This document shows, one piece after another, positions 45,838 to 53,824 of a stretch of 64,000 nt of DNA. A program made the position numbers and the translations under genes. The stretch is from contig NZ_QVFV01000001.1 in NCBI RefSeq assembly GCF_004212215.1, positions 148,740-212,739 on the forward strand, read 5' to 3'. Below the pieces are notes generated by a model. That model was given only the letters and a program-made list of their open reading frames with translations, searched no databases and was not told where the DNA came from. Position 1 is the stretch's first letter; each line of letters begins with the position of its first letter. The stretch is from Leptolyngbya iicbica LK. Lineage in GTDB: Bacteria; Cyanobacteriota; Cyanobacteriia; Phormidesmidales; Phormidesmidaceae.

Positions 45838-46818
45838 ATGGTCACGGTCTATTTCGGCACCAACCGCAACCTGAGTCCGAACGCTGAGGGGATTGATTTT
45901 GGCGATCGCTTTTCAGAAACCGACTTAGGGGACTTGCGGTTTGGTCAGGCGGAGGTGATTGACGGCACCCTCGATTCCAGCCGCATTCAACTGCTGCCGG
46001 ATACGAAAGCGGAAGGCTCGATGAAGCTGTTCCAAGATCTGCAACAGACAATGCGATCGCAGTCGCTCGATTCCATTCTGCTAATTCATGGCTTTAACGT
46101 GACGTTTAAGGGGGCTTTAGAAGGGGCCGCCAATTTCAAAACGCGGCTGGCGGCCTTGTCAGACAACCAATACACCCCTAACGTATTCGTGTTTTCCTGG
46201 CCCTCCAATGGCGAACTGTTTGATTACAAGGACGATCGCCACGACGCCCAGGCCTCTGGCTACGCCTTTGCCCGGGGATTGAAAAAGTTGACGGAGTTTT
46301 TGCGCGATCCCAGCTCTGGGGAACCCTGCCAGCAACGGGTCAACCTCGTGGCTCACAGCATGGGCAACTACGTCTTGCGCCACGCCCTACAAGAGACACA
46401 AAAGCTCAGCGGCAATCGTATCTTGCCGCGATTATTTGACAACATTATCTTGACCGCCGCCGACGAAGATAACGATGCGTTTGAGCACGATTACAAATTT
46501 GCGCGGCTGCCTGAGTTGGGCAAACAAGTGACCGTCTATTTCAACACCGAAGATCAGGCGCTCACGGTGAGTGATGTGACCAAGGGCAATCCTGATCGGT
46601 TAGGGCAAAGTGGACCGCGCTATCCCCGGCAACTGCCCTATAAGGTAGCTGTGGTGGACGTGAGTGACCTGGTCTCGATCTTGAGAGAGCACTCTTATCA
46701 CGTGACGAATGATCAGGTGGTGCGAGATGTCATCGCCGTCTTGCAAGGGCAAAGTCCTGACAACTTGACTGCGCGCCGTTACATTGAGCACGCCAACAAG
46801 TTCAAGTTGAGCCGATAG
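45838..46818 (+). CDS. DUF900-type alpha/beta hydrolase
   Basis: A 326-residue protein with the DUF900 alpha/beta hydrolase fold. The start MVTVYFGTNRNLSP is typical of this family. Visible motifs are the oxyanion strand ILLIHGFNVTFKG and the nucleophile elbow VAHSMGNYVLRHAL near residue 180, followed by the expected acid (TAADEDNDAF). A His in the C-terminal segment (HSYHVTN) probably completes the triad. The start at 45838 was chosen because the upstream 57 codons have no family-like sequence. No neighbours indicate the substrate. Confidence 0.82.
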   Translation: MVTVYFGTNRNLSPNAEGIDFGDRFSETDLGDLRFGQAEVIDGTLDSSRIQLLPDTKAEGSMKLFQDLQQTMRSQSLDSILLIHGFNVTFKGALEGAANFKTRLAALSDNQYTPNVFVFSWPSNGELFDYKDDRHDAQASGYAFARGLKKLTEFLRDPSSGEPCQQRVNLVAHSMGNYVLRHALQETQKLSGNRILPRLFDNIILTAADEDNDAFEHDYKFARLPELGKQVTVYFNTEDQALTVSDVTKGNPDRLGQSGPRYPRQLPYKVAVVDVSDLVSILREHSYHVTNDQVVRDVIAVLQGQSPDNLTARRYIEHANKFKLSR

Positions 46819-46953
46819 CGCCCCCATACAGGCCGGATGGATAGCCAAATACAACCGGGGAGCGGAGGGGTAACTGACGAGCCGAGATCGCGCTCCTAAA
46901 ATTGGCAGTTTGCCGCTGGGTCGATTGCCGCTTTGGCTTTGTAGTGAGCCTTC

Positions 46954-47076
46954 TCACAAACAAATCAAGAAGGCGATGGCCAAAAAAGCAAATGTTAAAA
47001 CAGCGGAGTCGCGGAATAAGTTTCTGACAAGGGGATACAGCGTCAGGGAATAAGGTAAAACCGAAGTGCGTTTCAT
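46954..47076 (-). CDS. Small membrane protein, 40 residues
   Basis: A 40-residue frame from an ATG preceded four bases upstream by AGGAGG within GGAGAGGAGG. That is the strongest ribosome binding site I see in the window. The N-terminal half is basic and polar (MKRTSVLPYS, VRNLFRDS). The C-terminal 16 residues are one hydrophobic helix (AVLTFAFLAIAFLICL). The composition fits a single-pass small membrane protein. It is not a high-light-inducible protein, because the ExxNxR motif is absent, and I do not recognise it as a known photosystem subunit. A palindrome lies 36 bases upstream. Convergent with the hydrolase gene ending at 46818. Confidence 0.55.
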   Translation of the reverse strand: MKRTSVLPYSLTLYPLVRNLFRDSAVLTFAFLAIAFLICL

Positions 47077-47080
47077 GATG

Positions 47081-47086
47081 CCTCCT
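47081..47086 (-). promoter_or_regulatory. Strong ribosome binding site of the 40-residue smORF
   Basis: AGGAGG on the minus strand, four bases before the ATG at 47076. It is the main support for translating this short frame. Confidence 0.7.
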
Positions 47087-47111
47087 CTCCAAATGCCGGG
47101 GGGCATGGAGT

Positions 47112-47132
47112 GATGCAACTTTGCGTTGCATC
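47112..47132. promoter_or_regulatory. Palindrome upstream of the smORF
   Basis: GATGCAAC (47112-47119) and GTTGCATC (47125-47132) form a perfect 8-bp inverted repeat around a 5-base centre. It lies 36 bases upstream of the smORF start on the minus strand. It could be an operator, or a hairpin in the leader RNA. Confidence 0.5.
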
Positions 47133-47401
47133 GGCCTACTCTCTGGTCAAGATTCACAGCCAACAGCGGTGAACAGCGGTTGCCGAAATAGCCCAATGGG
47201 TGGTTGTAGCGATGAGGCCAGATGCAAAGTTGATTGCTGACATCCCGATTTTAAGGGGCTGCCACCGTAGATTTACCTGCCGTGAAATAGTATTCACCAG
47301 GTGTCGCCAAACGAGACAAAACGTGGCAAAAGTTCATCTGCCTCTGACTTTTCTCATAAAGTCTTTGCGCAGTATGAATGCCTGGGCCATGAAGTGATCT
47401 A

Positions 47402-47605
47402 GCGTTGCGCAGATCGCTCCGTTCATTGATTTGACGGAAAAACGAGGGGCTTAGGTTAGGAAGCAGGATTTTTCAAATCCAACCCAAGTTTTGTTGAGCA
47501 AGCATCTTGCTGGCCCCAGGACAGCCGTCTCGGCTGTCCACACTTCGATTCAATGCCCATACTTTAAACTTTTGGGCTCTCGGCACCTGACTGCAGATTG
47601 CTATA
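47402..47605 (+). repeat. Interspersed repeat, full copy
   Basis: A 204-bp copy of a noncoding repeat also found at 53420-53627 (about 94 percent identical by eye, 4-bp indel), 51417-51534 (3' half) and 35755-35830 (minus strand, middle part). It contains GGACAGCCG/CGGCTGTCC around a three-base loop, a GCAAGC hairpin before it, and ends in TTGCTATA. No protein frame runs through it. With the smORF, its 5' elements and this repeat, the 816-bp gap 46819-47634 is explained except for 47133-47401. Confidence 0.9.
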
Positions 47606-47634
47606 CGCCCCATTACACAGTCTGGCCGCAACCC

Positions 47635-48501
47635 TTATTCCAGTTGTGATGGTTGATCATCGCGGCTCGTCACCCCCGCCGGTTGGCGCGGAGTCTCTAC
47701 CTGAGTGGCGGATTCGGAGGCATGCGTGGCCCGGTCGCCGGTAGTCGAGGTGTGATGACCGTTCGCATGAGCGGCAATAGCGGAGTCAGGGTCGGACTCA
47801 TCAGCGGCTGGAGTTTGTGCGGTTTGAGTTTTCTTAGAAAAGCCCCAGGCAAAGACGCCGGCGATTAGCAAAATCATCAGCCATTGCGGAGGCACCCAGC
47901 TGTCATTAGCAACGCGCAGCAGTAATCGCAAGCCTACAAACGCGACGGTGATAAACCCCGCATCTTCAAGATGTTCGTATTCGTCGAGCCAGCGGATGAA
48001 GAGCTGCGCCATAAAGCGCAAGGTGAGGATGCCGATGCTGCCCCCCAGCAACACCACCCAAACATCGCGGGAGAGGGCGATCGCAGTCGTCACACTATCT
48101 AGAGAAAACGCCAGATCCGTTAACGCAATCGTTGGAATCGCTTGCCAGACGGAGGCAAACCGAGGGCCATGGTGATGATGTTGCTCGTCTTCTGTCGACG
48201 TGAAATGCTGATAAACCAACCACAGTAGATAAGCGGCCCCCGCCACTTCAAATTGCCAAAATCGCAGCACCCAAGACGCGGTCAAGATCAGTAGCATCCG
48301 GAGTACGAATGCGGCCACCAGCCCAACATTCAACGCCCGCTGCTGTTGCTTTTCTGACTCTAGTCCCTGCGCGATCGCGGCCAGGGCGATCGCATTATCC
48401 GCCGACAACACGGCCTCCAGCGCAATCAACACCGGCAGCAGCAACAAGGTGTCAATGCCAAAATTAGTAGATATATCGAGTAAACGATCCAGCATTCTCA
48501 A
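47635..48501 (-). CDS. TerC family membrane exporter
   Basis: A seven-helix membrane protein of 288 residues in the TerC/YkoY family, which exports Mn2+ or related cations. The two family motifs are clear: EAVLSADNAIALA near residues 28-40 and DLAFSLDSVTTAIA near 130-143, each contributing acidic residues to the transport path. A His-rich loop (HHHHG near 107-111) may bind metal. The C-terminal 60 residues are polar and probably disordered. I checked the leader for the yybP-ykoY manganese riboswitch core, which often precedes this family, but did not find it. Confidence 0.9.
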   Translation of the reverse strand: MRMLDRLLDISTNFGIDTLLLLPVLIALEAVLSADNAIALAAIAQGLESEKQQQRALNVGLVAAFVLRMLLILTASWVLRFWQFEVAGAAYLLWLVYQHFTSTEDEQHHHHGPRFASVWQAIPTIALTDLAFSLDSVTTAIALSRDVWVVLLGGSIGILTLRFMAQLFIRWLDEYEHLEDAGFITVAFVGLRLLLRVANDSWVPPQWLMILLIAGVFAWGFSKKTQTAQTPAADESDPDSAIAAHANGHHTSTTGDRATHASESATQVETPRQPAGVTSRDDQPSQLE

Positions 48502-48935
48502 ATAATGATTTTAGAAATGGGTAAGCCTGAGACCAAAGTCGCTGCCGGAGCCATCGCAGACTGCGATCAGCTGCTCTCGCTGATGAGCGTTAGGGATCAA
48601 GTCTAGATGTGGCCTTTACCAGCATAAAACATCTACTGAACGGGCGTGGCAGATCATAGGGTATCAACCCTGGGCTAGTGACTTGATCGGTCAACCGCAA
48701 AAATCAGGAAGTTTAATTTTGGGGTCGAAGACTGTGGTGTGGGGACTGCCCGATCTGAAGCGGCTGCGCTATCAATGGAGATACTTGGGAAGGTGAGCCG
48801 CGATCGCGCGATCGGACAGATGCACGGCAGTCGTATTTGGACGGTAGGGACGGGGCTAGTAATTAGGAGCGCATGGGCATTGCCTGTGGTGGTCATCCTG
48901 TTCGGCAATGGCAATTGATGGGAAAGTCGGAGTTG
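48502..48935. other. Divergent region between terC and the kinase gene
   Basis: About 434 bases holding both promoters. A GCGATCAGCTGCTCTCGC stretch and AGCG/CGCT arms at 48570-48590 may fold, but no known riboswitch core is seen. A 79-codon minus-strand frame (48675-48914) looks like chance. Confidence 0.4.
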
Positions 48936-51059
48936 ATGACTGAGCAGTGGCTAAACGAACGATACAAGGTGCTGCATCCCTTGGGGCAGGGGGGCTTTGC
49001 CCAAACCTATCTGGCGGTTGATGAGCAGCGATCGCAGATGCGCTGCGTGATCAAGCACCTCATGCCAACCGACACCTCAACCCAGTTTTTGGCCACTGCC
49101 AGACGATTGTTTCAATCAGAAGTGCAAGTCATGCGACGGCTGGGGAAGCATCCGGCGATTCCCACGTTGCTAGATGCCTTTGAGGTCGAGGGCGAGTTTT
49201 ATTTGGTGCAGGAGTTTGTGGATGGCGAGGCGCTGAGCGAGCGGTTTCAGCAGCAGGGGCGCTTCAGTGAGGCCGAGGCCGTGCAGTTATTGACGGCGGT
49301 GTTGCAAATTTTGGTCTTCATTCACCAAGCACAGGTGGTGCATCGCGATATTAAGCCCAGCAACTTGATGCGCCGCCGCGCCGATGGGCAATACGTCTTG
49401 ATCGACTTTGGTGCGGTGAAGGAAATCACGACAGAATTAAGCACCACCCCCAGCGAAAAGTTCACCGTGAGTATTGGCACCCAGGGCTATGCTGCGCCCG
49501 AACAAATGGCGGGACGGCCTCGCTACAGCAGCGATCTGTATTCGTTGGGGATGACGGTGATTCGCGGGTTAACCGGGCGATCGCCGACGGAATTACCGGA
49601 AAATCCCGTCACGGGTGAACTGCAATGGACTGACAGCGCCCCCACCGTCCATGAAGGGTTAAGGGTGTTCTTAAATCGGTTGACCCACGTCTCGATTTAT
49701 CAACGTTATCCCTCGGCTGCCGCCGCTTTAGCGGATCTGGCCCATTATCAGACGTTAGCGATCCCCTCGGCAACGGCAATAGCGCCGACAGAATTGTCAC
49801 CATCGGACTCGCCGCCAGGGGGGTGGCAAGTGCAGGCGGGGCGACAGGCGATCGCGGCGGTGCTGATTGGGGCGATCGTTCTGCTGATTCGCCAACTGGG
49901 GGGTTGGGTACCCATCGAACTGTGGCTGCACGACCAGTGGGTGCAGCGCCAACCGCTGCCACCTGTGGACGATCGCCTGTTGGTGGTCGAAATCACCGAA
50001 GCCGATTTGATGCAGCTACAACAACCGACGCCGAGTGATGCCGTCTTAGCTGAACTCATCACCACGCTACAAACCTATGATCCCGCCGTGATTGGGCTGG
50101 ATTTGTATCGCGACATTCCCCAAGGTGACGGCCACGAACAACTGCTCGCGGCGCTAACTGCCGATAATGTGGTGGCGATTCGCCAGTTGGGCAGCAGTCG
50201 GTCAGAACAAATTCCCGCCCCGCGCGGGGTGCCCCCCGACCGAGTCGGCTTCAATGACTTTCCGGTGGATGCCGATGGGGTGGTGCGCCGCAGTCTCATT
50301 TACGCAACCGTGGATGATCGCCCCGACACCGAAATCTTTTATTCATTAGCGTTGCGGTTGTCCCTCGCCTACCTGCAGCCACGGGGCATTGTGCCTCGGG
50401 CCAGTGACGTGAATGCTGAGTATCTGGCGCTCAACGAGGCCACTTTTGTGCCACTCACCCCCAACTTTGGCGGCTATCGCCAGCTCGATGCCGCCGGTTA
50501 TCAGCTCTTGCTGCAATATCGGGGCGCGCGCGATACCATCCCCACAATCACCTTGGGAGAAATGTTGGATGGCCAGTTTCAGGCGGAGATGATTCGCGAT
50601 CGCGTCATCCTCATCGGAACGACAGCCGCTTCGGCCAAAGACTTCTTTCTGACCCCTTACAGTGCCACGGCTGAAACCGACTTTTTAATGTCTGGCGTCA
50701 TGCTCCACGCCCATGCAACGAGCCAAATTTTGTCGGCGGCGCTCGATGCGCAACCGCTGCCGTGGGCCGTACCAGAAGCGGTTGAGCTGTTGTGGATTAT
50801 GGTGGGCGCAACGGGCGGGGTAATATTGGGGCGTCAGGGTCAGCGTCTACGAGTCTTAGGATTAGGTTTAGGGGTCGGTGGTGTCGTGTTGCTTGCGGTA
50901 CCTGCAGCCGTCGCGACTCAAGCCGGCTGGCTACCCGTGGTGCCTGCGGTCATGACGTTTGCCGGGAGCGCGATCGCGGCAGCACTGATTCAAAACTACA
51001 CCGCAGATAAACGTTCGTCGGCTGCTTTGTGGGCTGACGTCGGGTTCCCAAGAGACTAA
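48936..51059 (+). CDS. Ser/Thr protein kinase with C-terminal CHASE2 domain
   Basis: A 707-residue membrane receptor kinase from the ATG at 48936; ATGs at 48873 and 48918 are alternatives. The cytoplasmic kinase domain (about 10-265) has the glycine loop LGQGGFAQTY, Lys in CVIKHLM, the catalytic loop HRDIKPSNLM and DFGAVKE, with APEQM after the activation segment, so it should be active. A membrane helix (about 310) leads to a CHASE2 domain outside the cytoplasm (about 330-600; DRLLVVEITEAD, VIGLDLYRD, VGFNDF), followed by three helices. Usually CHASE2 is N-terminal to the output, so this order is reversed. It is clearly related to the CHASE2 histidine kinase at 11537-13468. Confidence 0.9.
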   Translation: MTEQWLNERYKVLHPLGQGGFAQTYLAVDEQRSQMRCVIKHLMPTDTSTQFLATARRLFQSEVQVMRRLGKHPAIPTLLDAFEVEGEFYLVQEFVDGEALSERFQQQGRFSEAEAVQLLTAVLQILVFIHQAQVVHRDIKPSNLMRRRADGQYVLIDFGAVKEITTELSTTPSEKFTVSIGTQGYAAPEQMAGRPRYSSDLYSLGMTVIRGLTGRSPTELPENPVTGELQWTDSAPTVHEGLRVFLNRLTHVSIYQRYPSAAAALADLAHYQTLAIPSATAIAPTELSPSDSPPGGWQVQAGRQAIAAVLIGAIVLLIRQLGGWVPIELWLHDQWVQRQPLPPVDDRLLVVEITEADLMQLQQPTPSDAVLAELITTLQTYDPAVIGLDLYRDIPQGDGHEQLLAALTADNVVAIRQLGSSRSEQIPAPRGVPPDRVGFNDFPVDADGVVRRSLIYATVDDRPDTEIFYSLALRLSLAYLQPRGIVPRASDVNAEYLALNEATFVPLTPNFGGYRQLDAAGYQLLLQYRGARDTIPTITLGEMLDGQFQAEMIRDRVILIGTTAASAKDFFLTPYSATAETDFLMSGVMLHAHATSQILSAALDAQPLPWAVPEAVELLWIMVGATGGVILGRQGQRLRVLGLGLGVGGVVLLAVPAAVATQAGWLPVVPAVMTFAGSAIAAALIQNYTADKRSSAALWADVGFPRD

Positions 51060-51137
51060 TATTACTTGATATGTCTCACTCGGACGCAAGGCGAGTCTTG
51101 AGACAAGCTCGAAGTCAACCTATCCATGGGTCGCAAG

Positions 51138-51410
51138 ATGGCCTCCAAAATTTACGCCGTCGCTAATTTTGGCACAGTGCGCTTGTACGTCGGTGAGGTG
51201 AAACACCTCAAAACACGCTGGCCCAAAATGCTAGAGCAACTAGAGCAGGGCAAATTTCCAGAGCCGACCATTCAGGCTGAATGGGCCAAGCATCGAGGAG
51301 ATCGCCGCTTCACCTTTCACACGCCCCAAGAAATCAACACGGACCCGCAGCTGCGCGGTCGCAAGCTCTTTGCCAAAGATATTAACAAAGCCCGCCAACC
51401 GGAAGCCTGA
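51138..51410 (+). CDS. Small basic hypothetical protein
   Basis: A 90-residue basic protein from the second ATG (the first, at 51126, adds four residues). It contains beta-type segments (YAVANFGTVRLYVGEV) and a central amphipathic helix, with a C-terminal Lys/Arg-rich end. It could bind nucleic acid, but I do not recognise the family. Composition matches neighbouring genes. It lies 78 bp downstream of the kinase gene, in the same direction, and just before a repeat. Confidence 0.55.
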   Translation: MASKIYAVANFGTVRLYVGEVKHLKTRWPKMLEQLEQGKFPEPTIQAEWAKHRGDRRFTFHTPQEINTDPQLRGRKLFAKDINKARQPEA

Positions 51411-51416
51411 GACGAT

Positions 51417-51534
51417 GTTTTGTCGGGCAGGCATCTTGCCTGCTTCGGGACAGCCGAGACGGCTGTCCACACTTAGATTAAATTCCCATGCTTGAAACTT
51501 TTGGGCTCTCGGCACCTGACTGCGGATTGCTATA
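51417..51534 (+). repeat. Interspersed repeat, 3' half copy
   Basis: Matches the 3' half of the copies at 47402 and 53420, from GTTTTGT to TTGCTATA. It carries GGACAGCCG/CGGCTGTCC with the loop AGA, which is the reverse complement of the TCT loop in the full copies. In the first hairpin, GCAGGC/GCCTGC replaces GCAAGC/GCTTGC, a paired change that keeps the stem. Confidence 0.85.
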
Positions 51535-51679
51535 TTTTCAAGCAACTCCCTGACCTTGCGGCGATCGCTAACCAGACTGGCCTGCCAGGATACTCTCAGA
51601 TGTCTCTAAGATGAAGGTGTCTGATTGAGCGAGGCACGACCCTCGCCAATTCTGTTGCTCACGTAGTAGTCAATGGCTC

Positions 51680-52123
51680 ATGATGGAATCTACCCAAGCC
51701 CCCGTTTTATTTCATTTGGCTTTTCCCGTAGCCGATATTCCCACCACCAAATCGTTTTATGTCGACGGGCTGGGCTGCGAGGCCGGGCGTGAGTCCCCCA
51801 ATTCCATTATTCTCAATCTTTATAATCATCAGATTGTGGCCCACACCACCGATGATTTAACGCCCCAAAAGGGCATTTATCCCCGCCACTTTGGCCTGGT
51901 GTTTTTGGCCGAAGCAGACTTTGATGCATTACTCAACCGGGCTGTTGAGCAAGGGCTCAAACTGTTTCAACAGCCCAAACGTCGTTTTCCCGGTTCACCA
52001 TTAGAGCATCGCACCTTCTTTTTAGAAGATCCCTTCTACAACCTGCTGGAATTCAAGTATTACTGCAATCCCCAAGCCATCTTTGGCGAAGTAGCCCATA
52101 GTCAGGTGGGTGAGGCTCACTAA
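51680..52123 (+). CDS. VOC/glyoxalase-fold protein
   Basis: A 147-residue vicinal-oxygen-chelate fold protein. It opens LFHLAFPVADIPTTKSFYVDGLGCE, the usual first beta-alpha-beta unit with a possible metal ligand His. FFLEDPFYNLLEFKYY at the C-terminus contains the conserved Glu ligand. The second His/Glu pair is less clear, so enzymatic activity (glyoxalase, dioxygenase or resistance type) is uncertain. Several small cyanobacterial VOC proteins look like this. It starts from the first of two adjacent ATGs. Confidence 0.8.
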   Translation: MMESTQAPVLFHLAFPVADIPTTKSFYVDGLGCEAGRESPNSIILNLYNHQIVAHTTDDLTPQKGIYPRHFGLVFLAEADFDALLNRAVEQGLKLFQQPKRRFPGSPLEHRTFFLEDPFYNLLEFKYYCNPQAIFGEVAHSQVGEAH

Positions 52124-52331
52124 CGAGATCGCGCCACTGCCCTTTAGGATGAGTCCAGCAATGGCTCATCCGACCCGCTGCATTCCGGCTTATTGTCTAC
52201 AGGTAGTCGCAACGCTGCCCAAGTGGCGGGCGGAGGGGAACAATTCCCTGGCATCGAGCTTTACTGATCCGTTAACCGACCGTCGCTGGGGGATATTTCG
52301 GGGTGATTGTTGGTAAATCTGAACTTGGCTT

Positions 52332-53336
52332 ATGAGTGAGTCCCTGCAAACCGTCTTCGGTGCGCCTTTTCAAGCGGATGTGTTGATCGTCGATGACACC
52401 GTCGAAAACATTTTGCTGCTGGCAGAAATCTTGGAAACCAATGGCTACAGCGTTCGCAAAGCCGTGAATGCGGAGATGGCAAGTGCCGCAGTGCAGGCGC
52501 TGTTGCCCGACATTATTTTGCTGGATATCAATATGCCAGAGGTGGATGGCTACACCTTGTGTCAGCGGTTGAAAGCCGATCCCATCACGGCGGCCATTCC
52601 GGTGATTTTTCTCAGCGCGTTGAGTGACCCCTTCGATAAAGTCAGGGCGTTTGAAATCGGCGGCGTGGACTACATTACCAAGCCGTTTCATATGGCGGAG
52701 GTGTTGGTGCGGGTGCGGAGCCAAGTGCTGGCCCGACAGAGTCTCTTGCAGATGCAGCAGCTCGTTAAAGAACGCACTAAAGCTCTGGAAATTGCCAATA
52801 TGCAGCTTATGCAGGCGGCTCATCATGACAGTCTGACGGGGCTAGCCAATCGAGACCTGCTGATGGAGTCGCTGCAACGGTTGTTGGAAGGCATTCAAAC
52901 GGATCCGACTTATCAGTTTGCGGTCCTGTTTTGTGACTGCGATCGCTTCCAGCAGATCAATGCCGCCTATGGTCATTTTGTCGGTGACCAGTTGCTGATG
53001 CAGATTGCCGAACGACTCCGGCAGGTGGTAGATGACCAAGATGTCGTATCTCGATTTAGTGGCGATGAGTTTGTGGTGGTAATGTCTCAGGTAGACTCGG
53101 CCGCCCAAGCGATCGCCCAGGTCGAAACGCTCTTGGCCAAGCTGCAGCCGAGCTTTGAGTTAACTCAGACAGAGGTCTCCTTAGATCTGAGTATCGGGGT
53201 CGTTTTGAGTGACCCGACCCGACACCAAACGCCAGAGCAAATTTTGCACGACGCTGACCGCGCGATGTATCGCGCTAAAGCGAACCGTGATGAAGCGTAT
53301 AGCCTTTACTCAACCACGCCTGAAACCAAACGATAA
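52332..53336 (+). CDS. Response regulator with GGDEF domain
   Basis: A 334-residue REC-GGDEF protein, a likely diguanylate cyclase making c-di-GMP from GTP. The REC domain (about 15-135) has the acidic pair in VDDT, phospho-acceptor Asp in DIILLDINMPE and the Lys in YITKPF, so it should be phosphorylated by a partner kinase. A helix (about 140-165) links to a GGDEF domain (about 170-330) with HDSLTGLANRD, FCDCDRF and the active-site motif SGDEF. The first Gly is Ser, a variant also seen in active cyclases. The inhibitory site that is normally RxxD reads DxxD, so product inhibition is probably lost. No partner histidine kinase is adjacent. Confidence 0.9.
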   Translation: MSESLQTVFGAPFQADVLIVDDTVENILLLAEILETNGYSVRKAVNAEMASAAVQALLPDIILLDINMPEVDGYTLCQRLKADPITAAIPVIFLSALSDPFDKVRAFEIGGVDYITKPFHMAEVLVRVRSQVLARQSLLQMQQLVKERTKALEIANMQLMQAAHHDSLTGLANRDLLMESLQRLLEGIQTDPTYQFAVLFCDCDRFQQINAAYGHFVGDQLLMQIAERLRQVVDDQDVVSRFSGDEFVVVMSQVDSAAQAIAQVETLLAKLQPSFELTQTEVSLDLSIGVVLSDPTRHQTPEQILHDADRAMYRAKANRDEAYSLYSTTPETKR

Positions 53337-53824
53337 GCGGGGTTATCCCGTGGAGGGTGGTTGATCCAGGCTGGCGATCGCGGCGAGATCGCTAGCCGCC
53401 TCTTACTTGCCATTTCTATGCGTTGCGCAGATCGCTCCGTTCATTGATTTGATGGAAAAACGAGGGGATTAGGTTAAGAAGCAGGCTTTTTCAAATCAAT
53501 CCAACCCAAGTTTTGTTGAGCAAGCATCTTGCTTGCCCCAGGACAGCCGTCTCGGCTGTCCACACTTCGATTCAATGCCCATACTTTAAACTTTTGGGCT
53601 CTCGGCACCTGACTGCGAATTGCTATAGCAGCGATGCAACGCTATTCCCGCAATTTCTGAGAGCGTGGTTGAGCGCCGCACTTGTGCAGTGCACCGGAAG
53701 CACACGATGCAATTCTTGGTGATCGCCCCATTGCTTCGAAATCATCCGGTGAGCGACGCCGTCCTTTCCTATACTGGTAGGTTGTTAATGCTTCCGCTAT
53801 TGCAAGCGCACCCTGAGGCCAGTT
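53337..53824. other. Noncoding gap before gatA, mostly repeat
   Basis: About 488 bases. The central part is the interspersed repeat at 53420-53627. After it, 53628-53824 must carry the gatA promoter, but I see no convincing -35/-10 pair. No gene is supported. Confidence 0.5.
53420..53627 (+). repeat. Interspersed repeat, full copy
   Basis: A 208-bp copy nearly identical to 47402-47605, with a 4-bp insertion (AATC) in the poly-T/CAAATC region. It holds the GCAAGC/GCTTGC hairpin and GGACAGCCG/CGGCTGTCC with a TCT loop, and ends in TTGCTATA. No reading frame runs through it. Confidence 0.9.

Noticed and set aside
47200-47397. 65-codon plus-strand frame in the 46.8-47.6 kb gap
   Set aside because: Odd composition, many rare residues, no ribosome binding site. 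Likely chance.
48502-48700. yybP-ykoY manganese riboswitch in front of the TerC gene
   Set aside because: I looked for the GGGGAGTA-type core on the minus strand and did not find it.
48675-48914. 79-codon minus-strand frame upstream of the kinase gene
   Set aside because: Proline/serine-rich, overlaps the kinase leader, and has no ribosome binding site.
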